Source: Loxodes magnus (taxonomy: Eukaryota; Ciliophora; Karyorelictea; Loxodida; Loxodidae). Taken from it: a stretch of DNA of 64,000 nt. The position numbers and the translations under genes were made by a program. Below the pieces are notes generated by a model, which searched no databases, had not been told where the DNA came from, and was given only the letters and a program-made list of their open reading frames with translations. Below are positions 1-10,841 of the stretch, in pieces. How positions within the stretch are numbered: position 1 is the first letter of the stretch; the number at the start of each line of letters is the position of its first letter. The stretch covers positions 62,001 to 126,000 of the forward strand of contig CAMPDV010000523.1 of assembly GCA_946699065.1 (NCBI GenBank). The letters run 5' to 3'.

Positions 1-17
1 GAAGTGCAGATGAGACG

Positions 18-506
18 GTGAGACTATGGAACGTCAAGACAGGTACCTGTAAGACCATGAGTGGTCACACTAGTTATGTATCATCTGTGGCTATATCCAG
101 TGATTCAGAGTTCATCGTATCGGGAAGTAGTGATAATACGGTGAGACTATGGAACGTCAAGACAGGTACCTGTAAGACCATGAGTGGTCACACAGATTAT
201 GTATTATCTGTGGCTATATCCAGTGATTCAGAGTTCATCGTATCGGGAAGTGCAGATTATACGGTGAGACTATGGGACGTCAAGACAGGTACCTGTAAGA
301 CCATGAGTGGTCACACTAGTTATATATCATCTGTGGCTATATCCAGTGATTCAGAGTTCATCGTATCGGGAAGTGCAGATTATACGGTGAGACTATGGAA
401 CGTCAAGACAGGTACCTGTAAGACCATGAGTGGTCACACTAGTTATGTATCATCTGTGGCTATATCCAGTGATTCAGAGTTCATCGTATCGGGAAGTTAT
501 GATTAG
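18..506 (+). pseudogene. Open WD40 stretch, 4 blades, cut by TAG 504-506
   Basis: The stretch is open from the window edge, so its true start is not visible. It holds four blades with loops TSY, TDY, TSY, TSY. It ends at the first YD->TAG stop, where the last codon of the variable b-c turn (usually TAT or AAG) is TAG. The reading frame continues unchanged after the stop. The blade order recurs in the next stretch near 950-1,320, showing local duplication. Confidence 0.6.
141..263 (+). repeat. Exemplar 123-bp monomer (one WD40 blade, 41 aa)
   Basis: One complete unit counted from the conserved VRLW codons to the next. It carries a GGTACC hexamer (Gly-Thr-Cys codons), present in nearly every unit. 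ACTAGT appears only in units whose loop is TSY or TSS, AGATCT only in VRS units, and GACGTC only in units with Trp-Asp rather than Trp-Asn. These hexamers therefore report blade alleles. The only Met codon of the unit (KTMSG) sits in an ACCATGA context with A at -3. GC is about 45%. Confidence 0.95.
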
Positions 507-509
507 ACG

Positions 510-2222
510 GTGAGACTATGGGACGTCAAGACAGGTACCTGTAAGACCATGAGTGGTCACACTAGTTATGTATCATCTGTGGCTATATCCAGTGATTCAG
601 AGTTCATCGTATCGGGAAGTGCAGATGAGACGGTGAGACTATGGAACGTCAAGACAGGTACCTGTAAGACCATGAGTGGTCACACTAGTTATGTATCATC
701 TGTGGCTATATCCAGTGATTCAGAGTTCATCGTATCGGGAAGTAGTGATAATACGGTGAGACTATGGGACGTCAAGACAGGTACCTGTAAGACCATGAGT
801 GGTCACACTAGTTATGTATCATCTGTGGCTATATCCAGTGATTCAGAGTTCATCGTATCGGGAAGTGCAGATGAGACGGTGAGACTATGGAACGTCAAGA
901 CAGGTACCTGTAAGACCATGAGTGGTCACACTAGTTATGTATTATCTGTGGCTATATCCAGTGATTCAGAGTTCATCGTATCGGGAAGTAGTGATAATAC
1001 GGTGAGACTATGGAACGTCAAGACAGGTACCTGTAAGACCATGAGTGGTCACACAGATTATGTATTATCTGTGGCTATATCCAGTGATTCAGAGTTCATC
1101 GTATCGGGAAGTGCAGATTATACGGTGAGACTATGGGACGTCAAGACAGGTACCTGTAAGACCATGAGTGGTCACACTAGTTATATATCATCTGTGGCTA
1201 TATCCAGTGATTCAGAGTTCATCGTATCGGGAAGTGCAGATTATACGGTGAGACTATGGAACGTCAAGACAGGTACCTGTAAGACCATGAGTGGTCACAC
1301 TAGTTATGTATCATCTGTGGCTATATCCAGTGATTCAGAGTTCATCGTATCGGGAAGTGCAGATGAGACGGTGAGACTATGGAACGTCAAGACAGGTACC
1401 TGTAAGACCATGAGTGGTCACACTAGTTATGTATCATCTGTGGCTATATCCAGTGATTCAGAGTTCATCGTATCGGGAAGTAGTGATAATACGGTGAGAC
1501 TATGGAACGTCAAGACAGGTACCTGTAAGACCATGAGTGGTCACACAAATTATGTAAGATCTGTGGCTATATCCAGTGATTCAGAGTTCATCGTATCGGG
1601 AAGTCATGATTATACGGTGAGACTATGGAACGTCAAGACAGGTACCTGTAAGACCATGAGTGGTCACACAAATTCTGTAAGATCTGAGGCTATATCCAGT
1701 GATTCAGAGTTCATCGTATCGGGAAGTGATGATAAGACGGTGAGACTATGGAACGTCAAGACAGGTACCTGTAAGACCATGAGTGGTCACACAAATTCTG
1801 TAAGATCTGAGGCTATATCCAGTGATTCAGAGTTCATCGTATCGGGAAGTAGAGATGAGACGGTGAGACTATGGAACGTCAAGACAGGTACCTGTAAGAC
1901 CATGAGTGGTCACACTAGTTATGTATTATCTGTGGCTATATCCAGTGATTCAGAGTTCATCGTATCGGGAAGTGCAGATTATACGGTGAGACTATGGGAC
2001 GTCAAGACAGGTACCTGTAAGACCATGAGTGGTCACACTAGTTATGTATTATCTGTGGCTATATCCATTGATTCAGAGTTCATCGTATCGGGAAGTGATG
2101 ATATTACGGTGAGACTATGGGACGTCAAGACAGGTACCTGTAAGACCATGAGTGGTCACAGACATTATGTATTATCTGTGGCTATATCCAGTGATTCAGA
2201 GTTCATCGTATCGGTAAGTTGA
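510..2222 (+). CDS. Open WD40 stretch, about 14 blades (570 aa), ends TGA 2220-2222
   Basis: Fourteen blades run in the same frame as the preceding stretch. The GTG at 510 is the Val of VRLW, not a plausible start; the first Met is at the KTMSG of the first blade. Two consecutive NSVRSEA blades (Val to Glu in strand a) lie near 1,670-1,810. The last blades (TSYVLS with Ser to Ile, DDI turn, RHYVLS, then VS-stop) recur 1,845 bp downstream, so the stop itself was duplicated. No signal peptide, nucleotide-binding or other domain is present. Whether it is expressed is unknown. Confidence 0.45.
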   Translation: MRLWDVKTGTCKTMSGHTSYVSSVAISSDSEFIVSGSADETVRLWNVKTGTCKTMSGHTSYVSSVAISSDSEFIVSGSSDNTVRLWDVKTGTCKTMSGHTSYVSSVAISSDSEFIVSGSADETVRLWNVKTGTCKTMSGHTSYVLSVAISSDSEFIVSGSSDNTVRLWNVKTGTCKTMSGHTDYVLSVAISSDSEFIVSGSADYTVRLWDVKTGTCKTMSGHTSYISSVAISSDSEFIVSGSADYTVRLWNVKTGTCKTMSGHTSYVSSVAISSDSEFIVSGSADETVRLWNVKTGTCKTMSGHTSYVSSVAISSDSEFIVSGSSDNTVRLWNVKTGTCKTMSGHTNYVRSVAISSDSEFIVSGSHDYTVRLWNVKTGTCKTMSGHTNSVRSEAISSDSEFIVSGSDDKTVRLWNVKTGTCKTMSGHTNSVRSEAISSDSEFIVSGSRDETVRLWNVKTGTCKTMSGHTSYVLSVAISSDSEFIVSGSADYTVRLWDVKTGTCKTMSGHTSYVLSVAISIDSEFIVSGSDDITVRLWDVKTGTCKTMSGHRHYVLSVAISSDSEFIVSVS

Positions 2223-2588
2223 GATGAGACGGTGAGACTATGGGACGTCAAGACAGGTACCTGTAAGACCATGAGTGGTCACACTAGTTATATATCATCT
2301 GTGGCTATATCCAGTGATTCAGAGTTCATCGTATCGGGAAGTGCAGATGAGACGGTGAGACTATGGAACGTCAAGACAGGTACCTGTAAGACCATGAGTG
2401 GTCACACTAGTTATGTATTATCTGTGGCTATATCCATTGATTCAGAGTTCATCGTATCGGAAAGTGATGATAAGACGGTGAGACTATGGGACGTCAAGAC
2501 AGGTACCTGTAAGACCATGAGTGGTCACACTAGTTATGTATCATCTGTGGCTATATCCAGTGATTCAGAGTTCATCGTATCGGGAAGT
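1940..2588 (+). repeat. Higher-order repeat B, copy 1 (includes a stop)
   Basis: About five blades repeated at 3,785-4,433 (15 units), carrying the VS-TGA stop at 2,220 and 4,065. Confidence 0.75.
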
Positions 2589-2591
2589 TGA
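2232..2591 (+). pseudogene. Open WD40 stretch, 3 blades, ends TGA 2589-2591
   Basis: Three blades: TSYISS with ADE; TSYVLS with the Ile, Glu, DDK allele group; TSYVSS ending GS-stop. The equivalent blades 15 units later (4,077-4,440) are identical except that the third reads SDN instead of the stop. One of the two copies therefore gained or lost the TGA after duplication. Confidence 0.6.
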
Positions 2592-2600
2592 GATTATACG

Positions 2601-4067
2601 GTGAGACTATGGGACGTCAAGACAGGTACCTGTAAGACCATGAGTGGTCACACTGGTCATGTATCATCTGTGGCTATATCCAGTGATTCAGAGTTCATCG
2701 TATCGGGAAGTAGTGATAATACGGTGAGACTATGGGACGTCAAGACAGGTACCTGTAAGACCATGAGTGGTCACACTAGTTATGTATCATCTGTGGCTAT
2801 ATCCATTGATTCAGAGTTCATCGTATCGGAAAGTGATAATAAGACGGTGAGACTATGGGACGTCAAGACAGGTACCTGTAAGACCATGAGTGGTCACACA
2901 GATTATGTATTATCTGTGGCTATATCCAGTGATTCAGAGTTCATCGTATCGGGAAGTGCAGATTATACGGTGAGACTATGGGACGTCAAGACAGGTACCT
3001 GTAAGACCATGAGTGGTCACACTAGTTATATATCATCTGTGGCTATATCCAGTGATTCAGAGTTCATCGTATCGGGAAGTGCAGATTATACGGTGAGACT
3101 ATGGAACGTCAAGACAGGTACCTGTAAGACCATGAGTGGTCACACTAGTTATGTATCATCTGTGGCTATATCCAGTGATTCAGAGTTCATCGTATCGGGA
3201 AGTGCAGATGAGACGGTGAGACTATGGAACGTCAAGACAGGTACCTGTAAGACCATGAGTGGTCACACTAGTTATGTATCATCTGTGGCTATATCCAGTG
3301 ATTCAGAGTTCATCGTATCGGGAAGTAGTGATAATACGGTGAGACTATGGAACGTCAAGACAGGTACCTGTAAGACCATGAGTGGTCACACAGATTATGT
3401 ATTATCTGTGGCTATATCCATTGATTCAGAGTTCATCGTATCGGGAAGTGATGATATTACGGTGAGACTATGGGACGTCAAGACAGGTACCTGTAAGACC
3501 ATGAGTGGTCACAGACATTATGTATCATCTGTGGCTATATCCAGTGATTCAGAGTTCATCGTATCGGGAAGTGCAGATTATACGGTGAGACTATGGAACG
3601 TCAAGACAGGTACCTGTAAGACCATGAGTGGTCACACTGGTCATGTATCATCTGTGGCTATATCCAGTGATTCAGAGTTCATCGTATCGGTAAGTAGAGA
3701 TGAGACGGTGAGACTATGGAACGTCAAGACAGGTACCTGTAAGACCATGAGTGGTCACACAAATTCTGTAAGATCTGAGGCTATATCCAGTGATTCAGAG
3801 TTCATCGTATCGGGAAGTGCAGATTATACGGTGAGACTATGGGACGTCAAGACAGGTACCTGTAAGACCATGAGTGGTCACACTAGTTATGTATTATCTG
3901 TGGCTATATCCATTGATTCAGAGTTCATCGTATCGGGAAGTGATGATATTACGGTGAGACTATGGGACGTCAAGACAGGTACCTGTAAGACCATGAGTGG
4001 TCACAGACATTATGTATTATCTGTGGCTATATCCAGTGATTCAGAGTTCATCGTATCGGTAAGTTGA
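2601..4067 (+). CDS. Open WD40 stretch, 12 blades (488 aa), ends TGA 4065-4067
   Basis: Twelve blades, starting with a TGHVSS loop. A rare DNK turn (GAT AAT AAG) near 2,832 recurs only near 11,080. One blade near 3,691 has GGTAAGT (VSVSRDE) without a stop. The final VS-stop shows the same GTAAGT immediately followed by TGA. The last three blades duplicate 1,970-2,222. Confidence 0.45.
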   Translation: MRLWDVKTGTCKTMSGHTGHVSSVAISSDSEFIVSGSSDNTVRLWDVKTGTCKTMSGHTSYVSSVAISIDSEFIVSESDNKTVRLWDVKTGTCKTMSGHTDYVLSVAISSDSEFIVSGSADYTVRLWDVKTGTCKTMSGHTSYISSVAISSDSEFIVSGSADYTVRLWNVKTGTCKTMSGHTSYVSSVAISSDSEFIVSGSADETVRLWNVKTGTCKTMSGHTSYVSSVAISSDSEFIVSGSSDNTVRLWNVKTGTCKTMSGHTDYVLSVAISIDSEFIVSGSDDITVRLWDVKTGTCKTMSGHRHYVSSVAISSDSEFIVSGSADYTVRLWNVKTGTCKTMSGHTGHVSSVAISSDSEFIVSVSRDETVRLWNVKTGTCKTMSGHTNSVRSEAISSDSEFIVSGSADYTVRLWDVKTGTCKTMSGHTSYVLSVAISIDSEFIVSGSDDITVRLWDVKTGTCKTMSGHRHYVLSVAISSDSEFIVSVS

Positions 4068-4433
4068 GATGAGACGGTGAGACTATGGGACGTCAAGACA
4101 GGTACCTGTAAGACCATGAGTGGTCACACTAGTTATATATCATCTGTGGCTATATCCAGTGATTCAGAGTTCATCGTATCGGGAAGTGCAGATGAGACGG
4201 TGAGACTATGGAACGTCAAGACAGGTACCTGTAAGACCATGAGTGGTCACACTAGTTATGTATTATCTGTGGCTATATCCATTGATTCAGAGTTCATCGT
4301 ATCGGAAAGTGATGATAAGACGGTGAGACTATGGGACGTCAAGACAGGTACCTGTAAGACCATGAGTGGTCACACTAGTTATGTATCATCTGTGGCTATA
4401 TCCAGTGATTCAGAGTTCATCGTATCGGGAAGT
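3785..4433 (+). repeat. Higher-order repeat B, copy 2
   Basis: Partner of 1,940-2,588. The final turn reads SDN here and TGA there. Confidence 0.75.
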
Positions 4434-7400
4434 AGTGATAATACGGTGAGACTATGGAACGTCAAGACAGGTACCTGTAAGACCATGAGTGGTCACACAA
4501 ATTCTGTAAGATCTGAGGCTATATCCAGTGATTCAGAGTTCATCGTATCGGGAAGTAGTGATAATACGGTGAGACTATGGGACGTCAAGACAGGTACCTG
4601 TAAGACCATGAGTGGTCACACTAGTTATGTATCATCTGTGGCTATATCCAGTGATTCAGAGTTCATCGTATCGGGAAGTGCAGATTATACGGTGAGACTA
4701 TGGGACGTCAAGACAGGTACCTGTAAGACCATGAGTGGTCACACTGGTCATGTATCATCTGTGGCTATATCCAGTGATTCAGAGTTCATCGTATCGGGAA
4801 GTAGAGATGAGACGGTGAGACTATGGAACGTCAAGACAGGTACCTGTAAGACCATGAGTGGTCACACAGATTATGTATCATCTGTGGCTATATCCAGTGA
4901 TTCAGAGTTCATCGTATCGGGAAGTGATGATATTACGGTGAGACTATGGGACGTCAAGACAGGTACCTGTAAGACCATGAGTGGTCACACTAGTTATGTA
5001 TCATCTGTGGCTATATCCAGTGATTCAGAGTTCATCGTATCGGGAAGTGCAGATTATACGGTGAGACTATGGAACGTCAAGACAGGTACCTGTAAGACCA
5101 TGAGTGGTCACAGACATTATGTATCATCTGTGGCTATATCCAGTGATTCAGAGTTCATCGTATCGGGAAGTAGAGATGAGACGGTGAGACTATGGAACGT
5201 CAAGACAGGTACCTGTAAGACCATGAGTGGTCACACTAGTTATATATCATCTGTGGCTATATCCAGTGATTCAGAGTTCATCGTATCGGGAAGTGCAGAT
5301 TATACGGTGAGACTATGGGACGTCAAGACAGGTACCTGTAAGACCATGAGTGGTCACACTAGTTATGTATTATCTGTGGCTATATCCATTGATTCAGAGT
5401 TCATCGTATCGGAAAGTGATGATAAGACGGTGAGACTATGGGACGTCAAGACAGGTACCTGTAAGACCATGAGTGGTCACACTAGTTATGTATCATCTGT
5501 GGCTATATCCAGTGATTCAGAGTTCATCGTATCGGGAAGTAGTGATAATACGGTGAGACTATGGAACGTCAAGACAGGTACCTGTAAGACCATGAGTGGT
5601 CACACAAATTCTGTAAGATCTGAGGCTATATCCATTGATTCAGAGTTCATCGTATCGGGAAGTGCAGATGAGACGGTGAGACTATGGAACGTCAAGACAG
5701 GTACCTGTAAGACCATGAGTGGTCACACTAGTTATATATCATCTGTGGCTATATCCAGTGATTCAGAGTTCATCGTATCGGGAAGTAGTGATAATACGGT
5801 GAGACTATGGAACGTCAAGACAGGTACCTGTAAGACCATGAGTGGTCACACAGATTATGTATTATCTGTGGCTATATCCATTGATTCAGAGTTCATCGTA
5901 TCGGGAAGTGCAGATTATACGGTGAGACTATGGAACGTCAAGACAGGTACCTGTAAGACCATGAGTGGTCACACTAGTTATGTATTATCTGTGGCTATAT
6001 CCAGTGATTCAGAGTTCATCGTTTCGGGAAGTAGTGATAATACGGTGAGACTATGGAACGTCAAGACAGGTACCTGTAAGACCATGAGTGGTCACACAAA
6101 TTCTGTAAGATCTGAGGCTATATCCATTGATTCAGAGTTCATCGTATCGGGAAGTAGAGATGAGACGGTGAGACTATGGAACGTCAAGACAGGTACCTGT
6201 AAGACCATGAGTGGTCACAGACATTATGTATTATCTGTGGCTATATCCAGTGATTCAGAGTTCATCGTATCGGGAAGTAGAGATGAGACGGTGAGACTAT
6301 GGAACGTCAAGACAGGTACCTGTAAGACCATGAGTGGTCACACTAGTTATGTATCATCTGTGGCTATATCCATTGATTCAGAGTTCATCGTATCGGGAAG
6401 TAGAGATGAGACGGTGAGACTATGGAACGTCAAGACAGGTACCTGTAAGACCATGAGTGGTCACACAGATTATGTATCATCTGTGGCTATATCCAGTGAT
6501 TCAGAGTTCATCGTATCGGGAAGTGATGATATTACGGTGAGACTATGGGACGTCAAGACAGGTACCTGTAAGACCATGAGTGGTCACACTAGTTATGTAT
6601 CATCTGTGGCTATATCCATTGATTCAGAGTTCATCGTATCGGGAAGTAGAGATGAGACGGTGAGACTATGGAACGTCAAGACAGGTACCTGTAAGACCAT
6701 GAGTGGTCACACTAGTTATGTATCATCTGTGGCTATATCCAGTGATTCAGAGTTCATCGTATCGGGAAGTAGTGATAATACGGTGAGACTATGGAACGTC
6801 AAGACAGGTACCTGTAAGACCATGAGTGGTCACACTAGTTATGTATCATCTGTGGCTATATCCAGTGATTCAGAGTTCATCGTATCGGGAAGTAGTGATA
6901 ATACGGTGAGACTATGGAACGTCAAGACAGGTACCTGTAAGACCATGAGTGGTCACACTAGTTATGTATCATCTGTGGCTATATCCAGTGATTCAGAGTT
7001 CATCGTATCGGGAAGTGATGATTATACGGTGAGACTATGGAACGTCAAGGCAGGTACCTGTAAGACCATGAGTGGTCACACTAGTTATATATCATCTGTG
7101 GCTATATCCAGTGATTCAGAGTTCATCGTATCGGGAAGTGCAGATGAGACGGTGAGACTATGGAACGTCAAGACAGGTACCTGTAAGACCATGAGTGGTC
7201 ACACTAGTTATGTATTATCTGTGGCTATATCCATTGATTCAGAGTTCATCGTATCGGAAAGTGATGATAAGACGGTGAGACTATGGGACGTCAAGACAGG
7301 TACCTGTAAGACCATGAGTGGTCACACTAGTTATGTATCATCTGTGGCTATATCCAGTGATTCAGAGTTCATCGTATCGGGAAGTAGTGATAATACGGTG

Positions 7401-10400
7401 AGACTATGGAACGTCAAGACAGGTACCTGTAAGACCATGAGTGGTCACACAAATTCTGTAAGATCTGAGGCTATATCCATTGATTCAGAGTTCATCGTAT
7501 CGGGAAGTAGAGATGAGACGGTGAGACTATGGAACGTCAAGACAGGTACCTGTAAGACCATGAGTGGTCACACTAGTTATATATCATCTGTGGCTATATC
7601 CAGTGATTCAGAGTTCATCGTATCGGGAAGTAGTGATAATACGGTGAGACTATGGAACGTCAAGACAGGTACCTGTAAGACCATGAGTGGTCACACAGAT
7701 TATGTATTATCTGTGGCTATATCCAGTGATTCAGAGTTCATCGTATCGGGAAGTGCAGATTATACGGTGAGACTATGGAACGTCAAGACAGGTACCTGTA
7801 AGACCATGAGTGGTCACACTAGTTATGTATCATCTGTGGCTATATCCAGTGATTCAGAGTTCATCGTATCGGGAAGTAGTGATAATACGGTGAGACTATG
7901 GAACGTCAAGACAGGTACCTGTAAGACCATGAGTGGTCACACAAATTCTGTAAGATCTGAGGCTATATCCAGTGATTCAGAGTTCATCGTATCGGGAAGT
8001 AGTGATAATACGGTGAGACTATGGGACGTCAAGACAGGTACCTGTAAGACCATGAGTGGTCACACTAGTTATGTATCATCTGTGGCTATATCCAGTGATT
8101 CAGAGTTCATCGTATCGGGAAGTGCAGATTATACGGTGAGACTATGGGACGTCAAGACAGGTACCTGTAAGACCATGAGTGGTCACACTGGTCATGTATC
8201 ATCTGTGGCTATATCCAGTGATTCAGAGTTCATCGTATCGGGAAGTAGAGATGAGACGGTGAGACTATGGAACGTCAAGACAGGTACCTGTAAGACCATG
8301 AGTGGTCACACAGATTATGTATCATCTGTGGCTATATCCAGTGATTCAGAGTTCATCGTATCGGGAAGTGATGATATTACGGTGAGACTATGGGACGTCA
8401 AGACAGGTACCTGTAAGACCATGAGTGGTCACACTAGTTATGTATCATCTGTGGCTATATCCAGTGATTCAGAGTTCATCGTATCGGGAAGTGCAGATTA
8501 TACGGTGAGACTATGGAACGTCAAGACAGGTACCTGTAAGACCATGAGTGGTCACAGACATTATGTATCATCTGTGGCTATATCCAGTGATTCAGAGTTC
8601 ATCGTATCGGGAAGTGCAGATTATACGGTGAGACTATGGGACGTCAAGACAGGTACCTGTAAGACCATGAGTGGTCACACTAGTTATATATCATCTGTGG
8701 CTATATCCAGTGATTCAGAGTTCATCGTATCGGGAAGTGCAGATTATACGGTGAGACTATGGGACGTCAAGACAGGTACCTGTAAGACCATGAGTGGTCA
8801 CACTAGTTATGTATTATCTGTGGCTATATCCATTGATTCAGAGTTCATCGTATCGGAAAGTGATGATAAGACGGTGAGACTATGGGACGTCAAGACAGGT
8901 ACCTGTAAGACCATGAGTGGTCACACTAGTTATGTATCATCTGTGGCTATATCCAGTGATTCAGAGTTCATCGTATCGGGAAGTAGTGATAATACGGTGA
9001 GACTATGGAACGTCAAGACAGGTACCTGTAAGACCATGAGTGGTCACACAAATTCTGTAAGATCTGAGGCTATATCCATTGATTCAGAGTTCATCGTATC
9101 GGGAAGTAGAGATGAGACGGTGAGACTATGGAACGTCAAGACAGGTACCTGTAAGACCATGAGTGGTCACACTAGTTATATATCATCTGTGGCTATATCC
9201 AGTGATTCAGAGTTCATCGTATCGGGAAGTAGTGATAATACGGTGAGACTATGGAACGTCAAGACAGGTACCTGTAAGACCATGAGTGGTCACACAGATT
9301 ATGTATTATCTGTGGCTATATCCATTGATTCAGAGTTCATCGTATCGGGAAGTGCAGATTATACGGTGAGACTATGGAACGTCAAGACAGGTACCTGTAA
9401 GACCATGAGTGGTCACACTAGTTATGTATTATCTGTGGCTATATCCAGTGATTCAGAGTTCATCGTTTCGGGAAGTAGTGATAATACGGTGAGACTATGG
9501 AACGTCAAGACAGGTACCTGTAAGACCATGAGTGGTCACACAAATTCTGTAAGATCTGAGGCTATATCCATTGATTCAGAGTTCATCGTATCGGGAAGTA
9601 GAGATGAGACGGTGAGACTATGGAACGTCAAGACAGGTACCTGTAAGACCATGAGTGGTCACAGACATTATGTATTATCTGTGGCTATATCCAGTGATTC
9701 AGAGTTCATCGTATCGGGAAGTAGAGATGAGACGGTGAGACTATGGAACGTCAAGACAGGTACCTGTAAGACCATGAGTGGTCACACTAGTTATGTATCA
9801 TCTGTGGCTATATCCATTGATTCAGAGTTCATCGTATCGGGAAGTAGAGATGAGACGGTGAGACTATGGAACGTCAAGACAGGTACCTGTAAGACCATGA
9901 GTGGTCACACAGATTATGTATCATCTGTGGCTATATCCAGTGATTCAGAGTTCATCGTATCGGGAAGTGATGATATTACGGTGAGACTATGGGACGTCAA
10001 GACAGGTACCTGTAAGACCATGAGTGGTCACACTAGTTATGTATCATCTGTGGCTATATCCATTGATTCAGAGTTCATCGTATCGGGAAGTAGAGATGAG
10101 ACGGTGAGACTATGGAACGTCAAGACAGGTACCTGTAAGACCATGAGTGGTCACACTAGTTATGTATCATCTGTGGCTATATCCAGTGATTCAGAGTTCA
10201 TCGTATCGGGAAGTAGTGATAATACGGTGAGACTATGGAACGTCAAGACAGGTACCTGTAAGACCATGAGTGGTCACACTAGTTATGTATCATCTGTGGC
10301 TATATCCAGTGATTCAGAGTTCATCGTATCGGGAAGTAGTGATAATACGGTGAGACTATGGAACGTCAAGACAGGTACCTGTAAGACCATGAGTGGTCAC

Positions 10401-10832
10401 ACTAGTTATGTATCATCTGTGGCTATATCCAGTGATTCAGAGTTCATCGTATCGGGAAGTGATGATTATACGGTGAGACTATGGAACGTCAAGGCAGGTA
10501 CCTGTAAGACCATGAGTGGTCACACAAATTCTGTAAGATCTGTGGCTATATCCAGTGATTCAGAGTTCATCGTATCGGGAAGTGCAGATTATACGGTGAG
10601 ACTATGGAACGTCAAGACAGGTACCTGTAAGACCATGAGTGGTCACACTAGTTATGTATTATCTGTGGCTATATCCATTGATTCAGAGTTCATCGTATCG
10701 GAAAGTGATGATAAGACGGTGAGACTATGGGACGTCAAGACAGGTACCTGTAAGACCATGAGTGGTCACACTAGTTATATATCATCTGTGGCTATATCCA
10801 GTGATTCAGAGTTCATCGTATCGGTAAGTTGA
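4077..10832 (+). CDS. Longest open WD40 stretch: 55 blades, 2,251 aa, ends TGA 10830-10832
   Basis: Fifty-five consecutive 41-residue blades without a stop, enough for nearly eight seven-bladed propellers. About half of it is an internal duplication: blades 3-25 (about 4,360-7,060) reappear as blades 31-53 (about 7,804-10,504), 28 units away. The copies share a private GTT for GTA (6,021 and 9,465) and a private Thr-to-Ala (KAG) at 7,048 and 10,492. They differ at three places (turn RDE/ADY, Asn/Asp after Trp, turn ADE/RDE). No other domain is fused, and both ends sit inside repeats. This is the best candidate in the window for a translated product, but an initiating exon and promoter would have to lie elsewhere. 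Confidence 0.5.
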   Translation: MRLWDVKTGTCKTMSGHTSYISSVAISSDSEFIVSGSADETVRLWNVKTGTCKTMSGHTSYVLSVAISIDSEFIVSESDDKTVRLWDVKTGTCKTMSGHTSYVSSVAISSDSEFIVSGSSDNTVRLWNVKTGTCKTMSGHTNSVRSEAISSDSEFIVSGSSDNTVRLWDVKTGTCKTMSGHTSYVSSVAISSDSEFIVSGSADYTVRLWDVKTGTCKTMSGHTGHVSSVAISSDSEFIVSGSRDETVRLWNVKTGTCKTMSGHTDYVSSVAISSDSEFIVSGSDDITVRLWDVKTGTCKTMSGHTSYVSSVAISSDSEFIVSGSADYTVRLWNVKTGTCKTMSGHRHYVSSVAISSDSEFIVSGSRDETVRLWNVKTGTCKTMSGHTSYISSVAISSDSEFIVSGSADYTVRLWDVKTGTCKTMSGHTSYVLSVAISIDSEFIVSESDDKTVRLWDVKTGTCKTMSGHTSYVSSVAISSDSEFIVSGSSDNTVRLWNVKTGTCKTMSGHTNSVRSEAISIDSEFIVSGSADETVRLWNVKTGTCKTMSGHTSYISSVAISSDSEFIVSGSSDNTVRLWNVKTGTCKTMSGHTDYVLSVAISIDSEFIVSGSADYTVRLWNVKTGTCKTMSGHTSYVLSVAISSDSEFIVSGSSDNTVRLWNVKTGTCKTMSGHTNSVRSEAISIDSEFIVSGSRDETVRLWNVKTGTCKTMSGHRHYVLSVAISSDSEFIVSGSRDETVRLWNVKTGTCKTMSGHTSYVSSVAISIDSEFIVSGSRDETVRLWNVKTGTCKTMSGHTDYVSSVAISSDSEFIVSGSDDITVRLWDVKTGTCKTMSGHTSYVSSVAISIDSEFIVSGSRDETVRLWNVKTGTCKTMSGHTSYVSSVAISSDSEFIVSGSSDNTVRLWNVKTGTCKTMSGHTSYVSSVAISSDSEFIVSGSSDNTVRLWNVKTGTCKTMSGHTSYVSSVAISSDSEFIVSGSDDYTVRLWNVKAGTCKTMSGHTSYISSVAISSDSEFIVSGSADETVRLWNVKTGTCKTMSGHTSYVLSVAISIDSEFIVSESDDKTVRLWDVKTGTCKTMSGHTSYVSSVAISSDSEFIVSGSSDNTVRLWNVKTGTCKTMSGHTNSVRSEAISIDSEFIVSGSRDETVRLWNVKTGTCKTMSGHTSYISSVAISSDSEFIVSGSSDNTVRLWNVKTGTCKTMSGHTDYVLSVAISSDSEFIVSGSADYTVRLWNVKTGTCKTMSGHTSYVSSVAISSDSEFIVSGSSDNTVRLWNVKTGTCKTMSGHTNSVRSEAISSDSEFIVSGSSDNTVRLWDVKTGTCKTMSGHTSYVSSVAISSDSEFIVSGSADYTVRLWDVKTGTCKTMSGHTGHVSSVAISSDSEFIVSGSRDETVRLWNVKTGTCKTMSGHTDYVSSVAISSDSEFIVSGSDDITVRLWDVKTGTCKTMSGHTSYVSSVAISSDSEFIVSGSADYTVRLWNVKTGTCKTMSGHRHYVSSVAISSDSEFIVSGSADYTVRLWDVKTGTCKTMSGHTSYISSVAISSDSEFIVSGSADYTVRLWDVKTGTCKTMSGHTSYVLSVAISIDSEFIVSESDDKTVRLWDVKTGTCKTMSGHTSYVSSVAISSDSEFIVSGSSDNTVRLWNVKTGTCKTMSGHTNSVRSEAISIDSEFIVSGSRDETVRLWNVKTGTCKTMSGHTSYISSVAISSDSEFIVSGSSDNTVRLWNVKTGTCKTMSGHTDYVLSVAISIDSEFIVSGSADYTVRLWNVKTGTCKTMSGHTSYVLSVAISSDSEFIVSGSSDNTVRLWNVKTGTCKTMSGHTNSVRSEAISIDSEFIVSGSRDETVRLWNVKTGTCKTMSGHRHYVLSVAISSDSEFIVSGSRDETVRLWNVKTGTCKTMSGHTSYVSSVAISIDSEFIVSGSRDETVRLWNVKTGTCKTMSGHTDYVSSVAISSDSEFIVSGSDDITVRLWDVKTGTCKTMSGHTSYVSSVAISIDSEFIVSGSRDETVRLWNVKTGTCKTMSGHTSYVSSVAISSDSEFIVSGSSDNTVRLWNVKTGTCKTMSGHTSYVSSVAISSDSEFIVSGSSDNTVRLWNVKTGTCKTMSGHTSYVSSVAISSDSEFIVSGSDDYTVRLWNVKAGTCKTMSGHTNSVRSVAISSDSEFIVSGSADYTVRLWNVKTGTCKTMSGHTSYVLSVAISIDSEFIVSESDDKTVRLWDVKTGTCKTMSGHTSYISSVAISSDSEFIVSVS
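4360..7060 (+). repeat. Higher-order repeat A, copy 1 (about 2.7 kb)
   Basis: About 22 blades repeated 3,444 bp (28 units) downstream. Linked by private GTT at 6,021 and KAG at 7,048. Boundaries are approximate because any unit can serve as a breakpoint. Confidence 0.85.
7804..10504 (+). repeat. Higher-order repeat A, copy 2
   Basis: Partner of 4,360-7,060, with GTT at 9,465 and KAG at 10,492. It differs from copy 1 at about three amino-acid slots, each at a variable position. Confidence 0.85.
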
Positions 10833-10841
10833 GATGAGACG

